A DNA stretch of 64,000 bases from Microbacterium sp. AK031 (GTDB taxonomy: Bacteria; Actinomycetota; Actinomycetes; Actinomycetales; Microbacteriaceae): positions 62,001 through 126,000 of the forward strand of contig NZ_JANUCA010000008.1 in assembly GCF_024807145.1 (NCBI RefSeq), read 5' to 3'. Below the pieces are notes generated by a model. It was not told the origin of the DNA. It saw only the letters and a list, made by a program, of their open reading frames with translations, and ran no database searches. Below, one piece after another: positions 8,507 to 16,983 of the stretch (within the stretch, counting starts at the first letter, position 1; each line of letters starts with the position of its first letter). Both the position numbers and the translations under genes were made by a program.

Positions 8507-9094
8507 TCAGAATGGGATGGTCAGGCCGCCGTCGGCCGCGACGGCGATGACCTTCTTGTCGATCAGTCGGTTGATGACCGCAGGTGCGTCGATCGGAGCC
8601 GAACCATCGGTCATCGCGCCGTCACGATCTGGGTCGTGACGGTACGCCGCTTCCAGCCGCTCGCGCGGCACCGGTCCGCCGAGCTCCTTCATAAGCCTTA
8701 CGAGAGCTCCTGCAACATCTCCTTCATCGGGCTCCAGGCGGGTGATCTTCTCGACGATGCCGCGGATCTGCGCGATGCCCGCTCCGAGAGAGAGGAACGC
8801 CTGACCCGTCACCACTGACGCGAGTCCGATCAGCAACTGCCAGAGCGCGTCCTGGCGCAACTTGGTGATGTCGATGTGCCATCGTTCGTCTGCCGTGACC
8901 AGCTCCGAAACGATGGGGCCGCTGCGACGGCGATGCGTGCGCGGGATCTCTTGTGTAACCGTGATGCCATCGACGTGCAGTGCACGCGCATCGCGATAGA
9001 AAGCCCCGATCTCGTCGGACGTGAGTCGCCTCGCAAGATCTGGTTCGACGATCTCCAGTGCTGTGCGCAGGTCCCGTTTCGAGAAACTCTTCAC
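8507..9094 (-). CDS. Conserved-looking hypothetical protein
   Basis: 195 residues, not recognised. The N-terminal half is mixed alpha/beta and polar. A hydrophobic stretch (WQLLIGLASVVTGQAF, about 105-120) could be one membrane or buried helix. The C-terminus resembles a small winged-helix or dimerisation unit with two similar elements (GPVPRERLEAAYR and APAVINRLIDKKVI). The codon pattern matches its neighbours. The start follows GTTTCGAG-type sequence without a strong ribosome site. No function is proposed. Confidence 0.6.
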   Translation of the reverse strand: MKSFSKRDLRTALEIVEPDLARRLTSDEIGAFYRDARALHVDGITVTQEIPRTHRRRSGPIVSELVTADERWHIDITKLRQDALWQLLIGLASVVTGQAFLSLGAGIAQIRGIVEKITRLEPDEGDVAGALVRLMKELGGPVPRERLEAAYRHDPDRDGAMTDGSAPIDAPAVINRLIDKKVIAVAADGGLTIPF

Positions 9095-9182
9095 GGGTCA
9101 CAGCGTAGCGATGAGCAACACCCACAAAGAGACCAGTCGCGCCTGAATTGAACGTGATCACTCGGCTTGCTGCGGAGCCGGG

Positions 9183-9353
9183 TCACTCCGGATGCTGGCT
9201 GTGATCTTCGACGTCGGGTTCTGCCCGGAGCAGGTCAGCGACCTCTTCCTCCGGGCGGGGCGCGATGTTCTCGTCGAGCTCGATCTCCGGCACACTGGGC
9301 TCGCTCGGGCCGGGGATGTGCTCCCGGTGCGGCTGGTCGTCATGGGAATTCAC
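9183..9353 (-). CDS. Small acidic protein of 56 residues
   Basis: GTG 9353 is preceded by GAAGGAGA with ideal spacing. The frame encodes a hydrophilic, Glu/Pro-rich peptide (starts MNSHDDQPHREH, contains EIELDENIAP, ends HSQHPE) with strong third-position GC. It is probably a genuine small cytoplasmic protein. It lies between the hypothetical gene at 8507 and the PPOX-fold gene at 9402 on the same strand. Function unknown. Confidence 0.6.
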   Translation of the reverse strand: MNSHDDQPHREHIPGPSEPSVPEIELDENIAPRPEEEVADLLRAEPDVEDHSQHPE

Positions 9354-9401
9354 GGCGTCTCCTTCGTTCTGTGGCCGCCTGCGGTCGCGAGCTCGTCAGG
9401 C

Positions 9402-9887
9402 TCAGAGATCGACCTTGCCGCTTTCGCCGCCGTCGTAGCGCTCACCCGTGATCTTCGACTTCACGAAGCTGAACGCTGTGGCGATTTTTCCGCCTGGGGT
9501 GTCCCAATACTCGGCCGAGTCCGCGCTGAACTTGAGCACGCCGACCGCGGGGTCGTCCGGTCCATCGGGGAACCAGGCTTCGACCACCGGGTTCCACAGC
9601 TCGTTGAGCTTCTCGCGGTCCTCGACGAGGCGTGCCGTGCCCGAAAGCGAGACCCAGGCGTCATTCGAACTGAGCGAGACGTTGGCGTGCGAGTCGGCGG
9701 CGAGATCTCTGATCGGCGACGAGTTCTTTGAGACGAGGAACCACAGGTCGCCGTCGAACTCCGCCTCCTGCACCGTGAGCGGGTGCGCGACGAGCGTGCC
9801 GTCGGTGTGGCGGGTGACGAACATCGCGAATCGGAACTTCTTGACAAGTTCTGCGACCTTCGTGCGATCGTCCGTGGAGTCAGTCAT
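9402..9887 (-). CDS. Pyridoxamine 5'-phosphate oxidase-fold (general stress protein 26-like)
   Basis: 161 residues. The split-barrel flavin-binding fold is shown by FAMFVTRHTDGTLVAHPL, the DLWFLVS strand, and ANVSLSSNDAWVSLSG. Proteins of this group bind FMN or related cofactors, and several are stress-induced; the substrate is unknown. ATG 9887 has AAGGGTG upstream and is preferred to an upstream ATG at 9914. It appears to stand alone. Confidence 0.8.
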   Translation of the reverse strand: MTDSTDDRTKVAELVKKFRFAMFVTRHTDGTLVAHPLTVQEAEFDGDLWFLVSKNSSPIRDLAADSHANVSLSSNDAWVSLSGTARLVEDREKLNELWNPVVEAWFPDGPDDPAVGVLKFSADSAEYWDTPGGKIATAFSFVKSKITGERYDGGESGKVDL

Positions 9888-10046
9888 AGCGTTCACCCTT
9901 CTCTTGCGTTCCATCTGTCGCAGTCAACGATGCGCTCTCTGTGCATTCGTGGGAACGGGGTTGAAAGCGACGCGTGTCAGGGATATGGGTGGGGTGACTA
10001 CTCCAGGTGCCGCGAAGCCGTATGCCTGTCCCAGCCTGGTAAGAGG

Positions 10047-10775
10047 TCAGCGATTCTTGGCTTCATCAGTTGGTGGGCCGATCCGGCCGAAGTCGCTGGC
10101 CAACCAGCTCTCGATCGATGCGAACGGGAACTCCCGAGACGAGTGCGCGCCCGACAGAATGCTGGTCGACTGCATCCGATCCAGTCGGAACAGGCGCCAA
10201 TCTCCTCGGTCGATATCGAAGCCGACGACGTACCACTGCCGGTTCCGTAGGAAATGGCGGTGCGGCTCCACCACGCGCGCGGACTGCTGCTCGCGCTGAT
10301 CGGTGTAGTCGAAGCCGACGCGTGCACCCTGGGCGACCGCATCGGACAGGATGCCGACGAGCGCCCAGTCCACGGGTGCGGGCGGCTCGTGCAGGATCTG
10401 GGTCGAGATCGCGGTGGCGGCCGCGCGTCGGCGCAGGGCGGGCGGCAGCGTCTGCTCGAGTTTCGAGCGGGCGACGGATGCCGACGGGTCATCGGGGGCC
10501 CACGTCTCGAGCACGAGCAGACTCGTGATGATCGTGGCGACCTCATCAGCGCCGAGGAGCAGCGGTGGGATCTTCGTCCCTGGGCGCAATTGATACTCGG
10601 CGCCTGGACCCGGTCGGGACTGCACGTCGTACCCGAGCTTCCGCAGTCGTTGCGTGTCTCGCCGCACGGTTCGCTGGCTCACGTCCAGTCGCTCAGCGAG
10701 CGCAGCCACGCTCCACTCGCCGCCTGTCTGAAGTAGTGACAGCAGACGCAGGGTGCGATTCGATGGCGAGTCCAC
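10047..10775 (-). CDS. YafY-type HTH/WYL-domain transcriptional regulator
   Basis: About 242 residues. An HTH_11 DNA-binding domain (NRTLRLLSLLQ through VSQRTVRRDTQRLRKLGY) precedes a WYL-type ligand-binding region ending in RQWYVVGFDIDRGDWRLFRLDRM. It is divergent from the NmrA-like gene at 10858, which it probably controls. I chose GTG 10775 (MDSPSNR...), the usual start of this family; an ATG at 10817 adds 14 residues that do not look like the domain. Neither has a strong ribosome site. Confidence 0.82.
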   Translation of the reverse strand: MDSPSNRTLRLLSLLQTGGEWSVAALAERLDVSQRTVRRDTQRLRKLGYDVQSRPGPGAEYQLRPGTKIPPLLLGADEVATIITSLLVLETWAPDDPSASVARSKLEQTLPPALRRRAAATAISTQILHEPPAPVDWALVGILSDAVAQGARVGFDYTDQREQQSARVVEPHRHFLRNRQWYVVGFDIDRGDWRLFRLDRMQSTSILSGAHSSREFPFASIESWLASDFGRIGPPTDEAKNR

Positions 10776-10857
10776 GATTCCATGATCGCCGAAGATGCGG
10801 CCAAGAACAGGCCGCATCTGGTTCTAGCGTGGCCAGTCACAGACGAAAGGACACGTT

Positions 10858-11721
10858 ATGCGAATCGCCGTCACCACTCCGAACGGCAATGTCGGTCACC
10901 ACCTCACGCGGATGCTGGTGCGCGCCGGCATCCGACCGCTGCTGCTCACTCGGGATCCCGAGCAGATCTCCCCGGAGTTGATCCCCTACGTCGACGTGGC
11001 GCGCGCCGACTCGCAGAATGCCGACGAGGTAGCGGACGCGACTCGCGGTGTGAATGCCATCTACTGGGTTGATCCGTCTGTCATGTCGGAGGATTCGCTC
11101 GCGGATTACGCCCGCGCCACGGAGGCTCTCATGCGTGCGGTCGCCGAGAACGGGATCGGTCGCGTCGTGTTCCAGAGCAGCGTCGGCGCCGAGAAGCGTC
11201 ACGGTGCCGGTGAGATCGACGGACTCGCGGCGACCGAGGTCGCGCTGGACGGACTCGACATCGACGTCACCCATCTGCGGTGCGGTTACTTCTTCACGAA
11301 CCTGCTGCTCGACATCGAGTCCTTGAAGTCCGGCAGGCTGCAGACGGTATTGCCGATCGACGCCCCAATGGCCTGGGTAGCACCCCGCGACATCGCCGAG
11401 GTGGCGGCGCTGACGCTGCTCAATCGCGAATGGGCGGGACATCGCGTGCAGGCCGTGCACGGACCTGAAGACCTGAGCTGGTCGCAGGTCGCCGGGATCC
11501 TGACACAAGAGCTCGGGAGAGATGTGACCGTCGAGCGGATCGCGGATGAGGAGATGCTGCAGCAGTACGTCGACGCAGGGATGCCGGCGGCGATGGCGGA
11601 TGCCGTGCTGGGGATGTCGACTGGACTGCGCGACGACTTCACGCCCGAGCAGGAGCGGTCGGTGGTGACGACCACTCCGACGACGTTGCGGGCGTGGGTG
11701 CGGGAGGAGCTGGCGGGGTGA
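10858..11721 (+). CDS. NmrA-like NAD(P)-binding protein
   Basis: 287 residues of atypical short-chain dehydrogenase fold. The N-terminal MRIAVTTPNGNVGHH replaces the usual TGATGxxG dinucleotide motif, while the later EVALDGLDIDVTHLRCGYFF and the C-terminal helical part match NmrA/HSCARG or quinone-oxidoreductase-like proteins. Such proteins act as redox sensors or reduce quinones. The ribosome site GAAAGGA precedes ATG 10858. It is divergent from the WYL regulator, a pairing that suggests local control. Confidence 0.8.
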   Translation: MRIAVTTPNGNVGHHLTRMLVRAGIRPLLLTRDPEQISPELIPYVDVARADSQNADEVADATRGVNAIYWVDPSVMSEDSLADYARATEALMRAVAENGIGRVVFQSSVGAEKRHGAGEIDGLAATEVALDGLDIDVTHLRCGYFFTNLLLDIESLKSGRLQTVLPIDAPMAWVAPRDIAEVAALTLLNREWAGHRVQAVHGPEDLSWSQVAGILTQELGRDVTVERIADEEMLQQYVDAGMPAAMADAVLGMSTGLRDDFTPEQERSVVTTTPTTLRAWVREELAG

Positions 11722-11734
11722 AAATGCACTCACG

Positions 11735-12505
11735 GTGCAGCGTGCTGGACATGTCCGCGGGTGGCGTCGGTGCCGGCAGAGCAGCGGTCCTCGTCGACGG
11801 GGAGATGTCCTCTTCGCAGCGCGACGGGGCTGGGAGGTTCCGTTCTCCGACGATCTGCTGAGCCGCATGGTGCATCATCTTTCGTCGCTGGAGGTCGGGG
11901 AGCGGTTGCCGAGCGAACGTGTGCTCGCCAAGACGCTCAGAGTGAGCCGCACCGCACTTCGTGATCGCCTGATGCGGTTGGAGGCGATCGGCGTCGTCGA
12001 GCGCCGTTCGGGCTCGGGCACATACCTCCGCGGGCTTTCGTCGCCCATGACGGGCGACACGCTGGCGATGGCGATGATGGAGAACAACCTCGACCCCGGG
12101 TCGATGATGCCCGTCCGTGTTGGGCTCGAGCGCGAGGCCGGGCGGCAGGCAGCCAAGCGCGGTGACCACATCAATCTCGCGCGCATGGCGGTCGCTCTAG
12201 ACATAATGCGCGAGAGTGCCGACGATCACGGGTTCCGTGAGGCCGACCGCGACTTTCACGATCCCCTCGTCGCGGCGTCTGGAGTGCCTGGTCTGCAGTT
12301 CTTCGGTAAGATTCTGCGGAACATCCTTACCGCGACGGTGCGTGAAGTTCCCCTGGACGAGCGCGACCATCTGCACGGACTGCACGTCGAGATCTACGAA
12401 GCAGTGCGGGATGGCGATCCGGCACGGGCGATGCAGGCCGTGGGTGGGCACTTCGATTGGCTGGATGCTGCGATCGAGCGGGGGACGTTCGATGAGGGGA
12501 GCTGA
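11735..12505 (+). CDS. FadR-subfamily (GntR/FCD) regulator
   Basis: A GntR winged helix (about residues 38-98, with GERLPSERVLAKTLRVSRTALRDRL and SGSGTYL) and an FCD effector domain (about 115-245, with a possible metal-ligand set in DRDFHDPL and GLHVEI). The gene is intact from about 11830 onward. The first 35 residues encoded from GTG 11735 are Arg-rich and unlike the family, so the true start is uncertain, or the 5' end is rearranged by a frameshift relative to ATG 11724. The target is unknown; no catabolic genes are adjacent. Confidence 0.72.
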   Translation: MQRAGHVRGWRRCRQSSGPRRRGDVLFAARRGWEVPFSDDLLSRMVHHLSSLEVGERLPSERVLAKTLRVSRTALRDRLMRLEAIGVVERRSGSGTYLRGLSSPMTGDTLAMAMMENNLDPGSMMPVRVGLEREAGRQAAKRGDHINLARMAVALDIMRESADDHGFREADRDFHDPLVAASGVPGLQFFGKILRNILTATVREVPLDERDHLHGLHVEIYEAVRDGDPARAMQAVGGHFDWLDAAIERGTFDEGS

Positions 12506-12531
12506 AGGGGAGGGCGGTAGTCCCGTCCCGA

Positions 12532-13243
12532 TCACATTTGCTTCAGTAGCTGTTCGCGCAGGTCATTCAGCAACGGCCCACTTTCTACCCGCCAGAAATA
12601 CCAGGCATTGCCGCTTTGGCCGCCGCGCACGACCCGCGCGGCGGCGGCAGGTGAGCTGTACGTCTTCCCGCCGTACGACATGCGGCCACCCGCGAGAAGC
12701 GTTCCGCGAGCATCGGACCACCGTCCGTCTGTGCAGACGAGGGCGGTACCGACATCGATCAAGCCTGAGTCGATCAGGTTGGCGTACGACGTCGTCGCCT
12801 TGCTGAATCGAACCACGCGGTCGACCGTCTTACCCTCATGGCCGTCTGGCACACGCCATGTGTCGAGCAACGCGTCGATCAACTCATCGGTTCGCTTCAC
12901 GATCGCGACCTCATCCCATCCGTCCGCGGAGTCCTTTACGAGCTGCCGGTTCATAAGGAAGGCGTCGTGCCGTTCGAGCGCGGCGCGCTTTCCGCTCTCG
13001 CCAAGCCACGCGCCGTTCGAGACGGAGGCATTGAGTGAGCCGGTCAGGAGTGTGAGATTGCCAATGCGGTGGACGGAGTCATCGCGCTCGGCTTCTGCTG
13101 CAGCATCCGTCACGGGCCAGTGGGTACGCCAACTCCGCGGCAGAGCATGCTCGACCTGGTGCTTGTCTCGATGCACGCGGATGCCGGTCTTGGAGGGACT
13201 GCTCGACGTGTAGCCGCGGTACCAGTCGGTCGAGTCCCGTTGT
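12532..13243 (-). pseudogene. 3' remnant of a GmrSD-type (DUF262/DUF1524) nuclease with RAMA domain
   Basis: The readable protein begins near 13243, in frame with GYTSSSPSKTGIRV, and continues as HQVEHALPRSW...HRIGNLTLLTGSLN, the His-containing HNH motif of DUF1524. It ends in a RAMA-like segment (LIDSGLIDVGTALV to AWYFWRV). The N-terminal DUF262 domain, which hydrolyses nucleotide in GmrSD-type modification-dependent restriction enzymes, is absent, and a stop codon appears at the junction with the restriction gene starting at 13266. An internal GTG (13176) could still start a 214-residue protein, but without DUF262 it is probably inactive. The junction suggests truncation by arrival of the neighbouring R-M pair. 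Confidence 0.7.
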
Positions 13244-13265
13244 GCTTAGTGAGTATGCTCAACGT

Positions 13266-14207
13266 GTGACGGACGCGATGCTTCAGCCATTCGAAACTCC
13301 GGCGGACCCTGCGCTCGACGAAGTCGTAGCAACACTTCTCGCGCTGGATCCGAGCGGATCCCGTTGGGCGGCGGTCGTTCGACACACCTACGACATGATT
13401 TACAACGGGCAGGAGACCGGAAGGTACCGCTGGGATCAACTCATGAAGACCGAGAAGACGCACTTCGGCACGTTGTTTGAGATTAACGCTCAACGTCAGT
13501 TCCTCTTCGAAGGTCGTGATGAAGACAAGACTGATTATCGGATCGCGGGGCATCTCGTCGACGCGAAGTGGAGTCAGTCGAATGGTGGATGGATGCTCCC
13601 GCCCGAAGTCTTCGGCGAGCTTGCGCTTGTTGCCACGGGGGACGACTCCAACTCGACATGGTCACTCGGACTAATTCGTGTACGCACGGAATTTCGACGC
13701 GAAGGCTCCAATAGGGACAAGAAGAGTTCGCTGAACGCTCTTGGAAAGCAGTCGGTGCGCTGGCTGTGGCTCAACGCTCCCCTTCGACCTAATGTCTTGT
13801 TGCAGCTATCGCGAGACACTGTGGATCATATATTCGACAATCGCTATGGGACTCAGCGCACGAACCGTTTGTTTCGTGAAGCGGAGGGGATGATTGTCCA
13901 TAGGAACGCCGTCGCAACAGTTAGCCGACAGCTCGATGACCAGAGACGAGTTCGTTACAATGGCGGTGCCCGTTCAGCTCTGGCGCCCGAAGGCATCATC
14001 ATCTTAAGCGGTGTGTATCACTCTCGTCTCGCCGAAGCTCTTGAAGTTCCAATCCCAAAATCCGATGAATACGTGTCGGTTCGCGTTGTTCCGACGCCTC
14101 ACGGTGGAGCATTGATCGATGGCGGGCGCTGGAGGCGCGCACACTTCGATGAGCCTTCTACGGCTAGGGCTCCGAAGATTCCTGAGCCAGGTGCCCGCGA
14201 AGAATAG
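13266..14207 (+). CDS. NaeI-like type IIE restriction endonuclease
   Basis: 313 residues, close to NaeI (317) along most of its length. Shared landmarks include KTEKTHFGTLFEIN, TDYRIAGHLVDAKW and GGWMLPPE. The presumed catalytic residues are E72, D90, D99 and K101, matching NaeI E70, D86, D95 and K97. The C-terminal half corresponds to the CAP-like effector-DNA-binding domain of NaeI, which must bind a second site for cleavage. GCCGGC is the predicted target (inference). Start GTG 13266 aligns with the NaeI N-terminus; a TATGCT box at 13254-13259 suggests a leaderless message. An upstream GTG at 13242 is possible. GC content is visibly lower than in neighbouring genes, a sign of transfer. It ends one base before the methyltransferase stop. 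Confidence 0.92.
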   Translation: MTDAMLQPFETPADPALDEVVATLLALDPSGSRWAAVVRHTYDMIYNGQETGRYRWDQLMKTEKTHFGTLFEINAQRQFLFEGRDEDKTDYRIAGHLVDAKWSQSNGGWMLPPEVFGELALVATGDDSNSTWSLGLIRVRTEFRREGSNRDKKSSLNALGKQSVRWLWLNAPLRPNVLLQLSRDTVDHIFDNRYGTQRTNRLFREAEGMIVHRNAVATVSRQLDDQRRVRYNGGARSALAPEGIIILSGVYHSRLAEALEVPIPKSDEYVSVRVVPTPHGGALIDGGRWRRAHFDEPSTARAPKIPEPGAREE

Positions 14208-15188
14208 CTAGGCTACGACGCGGAGAGAGCGTTTGATTGTCGACTCTGCACCGATCGCTCGCTTGATTGCTCGGCCCACGCCTTCGGCCACCGGCGGTGG
14301 GAAGGCATTGCCGATCTGACGGTAAACGGAAGTCTTGCGACCAGAAAAATTCCACGAATCATCAAAACCCTGGACACGAGCGACCATCGGATTAGTCAAA
14401 CGCGGTGTGTGATGGATCGGATGCTCTGCAGAGGGGGCATCATCGGCGATTCCCTTTCCGTCAACGCCAAGAGCCAGCCAGGCCGCCTTTGCACGCGTTG
14501 GACCGAGGTCTGCTCCCCCATGCTTTTTCGATCCTCCGACAATCGTTGGGGCGATCGAATTGGCACGCCGCGCCCAGGCGGACGCTCCAGCCCACCCATT
14601 CACACTCATCATAGGTAGCAGGGTCTCGCCAACCATCCGAGGTGTGCCGACAGCGCCTGGCCACTCGAATTTCTTGAAGCGCGCTCCCTTTACTGCTACC
14701 AGGATGAAACGTGGCCGCAGCTGAGGTACCCCGAATTCGGAGCTAAGCAACAGCTGCCAATCCGTGTGGTAGCCGAGCTTCTCTAGTTCGTCACGGATCG
14801 CGTCTCTATAGGTCTGGAATCGCGCCGACCCTAGGCCCTTCACGTTTTCCAGCATCACGGCGGCGGGTTTTGCCTCACGCACCAGCCGGATAGCCTCGGG
14901 AAACAGATCTCGCTCGTCTTCGGCGCCCAGCTGCTTCCCCGCCACACTGAACGGCGGGCAGGGCACACCGCCGGCCAGTAAATCGATCCCGCGGAAGTCG
15001 CGGCCATTCACCTCGCGAACATCACCTTCGCGAACATCCCACGAAGGCCGATTCAACCGAAGGGTCGCGGCGGCGTCGCGATCGATCTCAACGGCTAACT
15101 CGTGTTCGAAGCCCGCCTGCTCCAGGCCGTATGACTGGCCGCCCGCTCCTGCACAGATCTCGAGGACGCTGAGGTTGGAGGAAGTCAT
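14208..15188 (-). CDS. C5-cytosine DNA methyltransferase (partner of NaeI-like enzyme)
   Basis: 326 residues with the ordered motifs of m5C methyltransferases: I (ICAGAGG, 11-17), IV with catalytic Cys77 (GGVPCPPF), VI (ENV, E114), VIII (QLRPRF) and X (YRQIGNAFPPPVA). The target-recognition region (GGSKKHGGADLGPTRAKAAW) lies between VIII and IX. It should protect the host from the convergent restriction enzyme. The stop codons abut (14205-14207 and 14208-14210), so the pair is tail to tail and expressed from separate promoters. The specificity is inferred to match NaeI. Confidence 0.93.
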   Translation of the reverse strand: MTSSNLSVLEICAGAGGQSYGLEQAGFEHELAVEIDRDAAATLRLNRPSWDVREGDVREVNGRDFRGIDLLAGGVPCPPFSVAGKQLGAEDERDLFPEAIRLVREAKPAAVMLENVKGLGSARFQTYRDAIRDELEKLGYHTDWQLLLSSEFGVPQLRPRFILVAVKGARFKKFEWPGAVGTPRMVGETLLPMMSVNGWAGASAWARRANSIAPTIVGGSKKHGGADLGPTRAKAAWLALGVDGKGIADDAPSAEHPIHHTPRLTNPMVARVQGFDDSWNFSGRKTSVYRQIGNAFPPPVAEGVGRAIKRAIGAESTIKRSLRVVA

Positions 15189-15383
15189 GTACCGATCCCT
15201 TCAAAATGCCTAATGGGTCGATCCTTCCAGGGACCTCTGACACTCTACCTTCCAACCTCCGGGAAGCACGGCTATGCCCGGTGAGGTGTCGTCAGCATCA
15301 TCTGTTCGCGTCGATGCCCATGGCGACGTGTCGATCGGACCACCGCGCGCTACAATGTGTGACTCAACTGTGCTGAGCGTCGC
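15189..15383. other. Non-coding stretch upstream of the methyltransferase gene
   Basis: It presumably holds the methyltransferase promoter on the minus strand. I see no recognisable gene, repeat or operator, and no trace of the missing DUF262 half of the nuclease at 12532. Confidence 0.4.
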
Positions 15384-15671
15384 GTGCGCGCCCATTACGG
15401 CGCCCACGCTCGGCGGGCCACTCACCTATCAGCACAAGCACCGAGGCACCCGCGCGGAGCGGATCGCCCGACGGCGTGGATCAACAAGGGCTACGTGTGG
15501 TTCCGCAATGACGACGGAACGCAGGACGGCATCGCGTTCCCCGAGAACAAGCTCCGCGACGGCGGCCGCAACTCACGTCAGCGGCGGCGCGAAGAAGCCG
15601 AGAAGCGCATCTGCCCCACGCCGGGATGCGGGATGGTGCTACCGGCGAACGGAGTCTGTGAGTACTGTTGA
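15384..15671 (+). CDS. Small putative zinc-ribbon protein, possibly a fragment
   Basis: The convincing part is the last 60 residues (from about 15495): GYVWFRNDDGTQDGI, a basic helix RQRRREEAEKRI, then CPTPGC and CEYC, a four-Cys cluster likely to bind zinc. The first 37 residues read as low-complexity antisense-type sequence, so translation may start at GTG 15495 or the 5' end may be lost. Not recognised as a named family. It ends just before the inverted repeat of the Fic promoter. Confidence 0.42.
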   Translation: MRAHYGAHARRATHLSAQAPRHPRGADRPTAWINKGYVWFRNDDGTQDGIAFPENKLRDGGRNSRQRRREEAEKRICPTPGCGMVLPANGVCEYC

Positions 15672-15678
15672 GGTGCTC

Positions 15679-15712
15679 CTTACAGCACCTTATGTCCATA
15701 AAGTGCCGTAAG
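15679..15712. promoter_or_regulatory. Long inverted repeat operator of the first Fic gene
   Basis: CTTACAGCACCTTATG (15679-15694) and CATAAAGTGCCGTAAG (15697-15712) form an inverted repeat with 14 of 16 positions symmetrical around a 2-bp centre. It ends nine bases before the Fic start, so it must overlap the promoter or ribosome site. Binding by the Fic protein's own C-terminal winged helix is plausible. Confidence 0.7.
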
Positions 15713-15720
15713 ATTCGACC

Positions 15721-16962
15721 ATGTCTCACGTTTCCGACGCCGCGTTGCCTGCCTTCGCGGTGGGGTGGGAATCGCGCCCGTGGGATGTGTCGCCCGATCA
15801 AGGTGCGTCGCGGCGGCGCCAACTCGCCGCACGGGGGCCATATGACGCGGCTGTTCCGCAGTTGATCGCTGAGGCCTCAGTTCCCCTCAGCGCGTCGCTG
15901 CAGGGCGAAGCAGAAGACGCTATTCGGGAGATCACGAGGTTCGACGCCGAGGTCAGCGCGGTGTTGACGCATCGAGGAGACGGGGATGGCCTATCGGATA
16001 TCGAGCTTGCTCCACTGGCGTCAGTGTTGTTGCGCACTGAATCTGCATCCTCCTCTGAGATCGAGGGGATCACCGCTGGAGCGAGGGCACTCGCGCTGGC
16101 CGCCATCGAAGAGAAGAGCGGCGTCAACGCTCAGCTTGTGACGGCAAACGTTGCGGCGATGCAGAAGGCGCTCGCGATGTCGGATGAAATCAGCATCCGC
16201 TCTGTCCTCGCCGCGCATGAGTCGCTCTTGACCGGGCATCCATATGCCGATCCCGGGCGCTTGCGAACCGAGGCCATATGGATAGGTGGCGCGGCGCTCA
16301 GCCCACACGCCGCGGAGTTCGTCCCACCGCACCACTCCCGACTGCCTGAACTGATGGATGATCTTGTCTTATTCGCGCAACGCGTCGATCTGCCCGTGCT
16401 GGTTCAGGTCGCGATCGCGCACGCTCAGTTCGAAACCATCCATCCCTTCAACGGCGGAAACGGACGCACCGGGCGTGCCCTGGTGCATGCGATGCTTCGG
16501 CGAGCAGAGGTGACACGGCGGCTGACGATTCCGGTGTCTGCCGGCCTGTTGACCGATACCCCCGCATACTTCGATGCGCTCAGCGAGTATCGTGCGGGGC
16601 GCATCGTTCCCATCATCGACCAGTTCGTCACCGCGTCGTTTCGTGCCGTCGCCAACGGACAGAAACTCGTGTCAGAGCTGGACGTTGTATGTCGATCGTG
16701 GAGCGCGCGGTTGGCGTCTCGCCAAGGTTCTGCCGCCAGGTTGCTCTTGCCGCATCTGCTGAACCAGCCGGCAGTGAACGTCAAGTTCATCGTCGCGGTG
16801 CTGGGAGTAACGGCGACGGCCGCGCAGCGCGCCGTCGCACAGCTTGAAGCCGCGGAAATTCTCAGCCCACTGAACGCGAATCGGCGCAATCGTGTCTGGT
16901 TGGCAGGTGAGGTTCTCGACGCGCTCGATGGCTTCGCTGAGAGAGTCCGGCGCCGCCGGTGA
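15721..16962 (+). CDS. Fic-domain protein, class II, with atypical HPFNGGNGR motif
   Basis: 413 residues. An N-terminal inhibitory helix carries SSEIEG, matching the class II [S/T]xxxE[G/N] motif. A Fic core follows, with HPFNGGNGRTGR at about 239-250, then a C-terminal winged-helix-like region (FIVAVLGVTATAAQRAVAQL). Fic proteins usually transfer AMP to target hydroxyls. The canonical motif has Asp or Glu after HPFx to hold magnesium; Gly stands there here, so activity may be altered. A large inverted repeat upstream suggests autoregulation. Such solitary Fic proteins are often in defence or mobile regions, as here. Confidence 0.88.
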   Translation: MSHVSDAALPAFAVGWESRPWDVSPDQGASRRRQLAARGPYDAAVPQLIAEASVPLSASLQGEAEDAIREITRFDAEVSAVLTHRGDGDGLSDIELAPLASVLLRTESASSSEIEGITAGARALALAAIEEKSGVNAQLVTANVAAMQKALAMSDEISIRSVLAAHESLLTGHPYADPGRLRTEAIWIGGAALSPHAAEFVPPHHSRLPELMDDLVLFAQRVDLPVLVQVAIAHAQFETIHPFNGGNGRTGRALVHAMLRRAEVTRRLTIPVSAGLLTDTPAYFDALSEYRAGRIVPIIDQFVTASFRAVANGQKLVSELDVVCRSWSARLASRQGSAARLLLPHLLNQPAVNVKFIVAVLGVTATAAQRAVAQLEAAEILSPLNANRRNRVWLAGEVLDALDGFAERVRRRR

Positions 16963-16983
16963 AGGTATCAGATCTGCAAAGAC

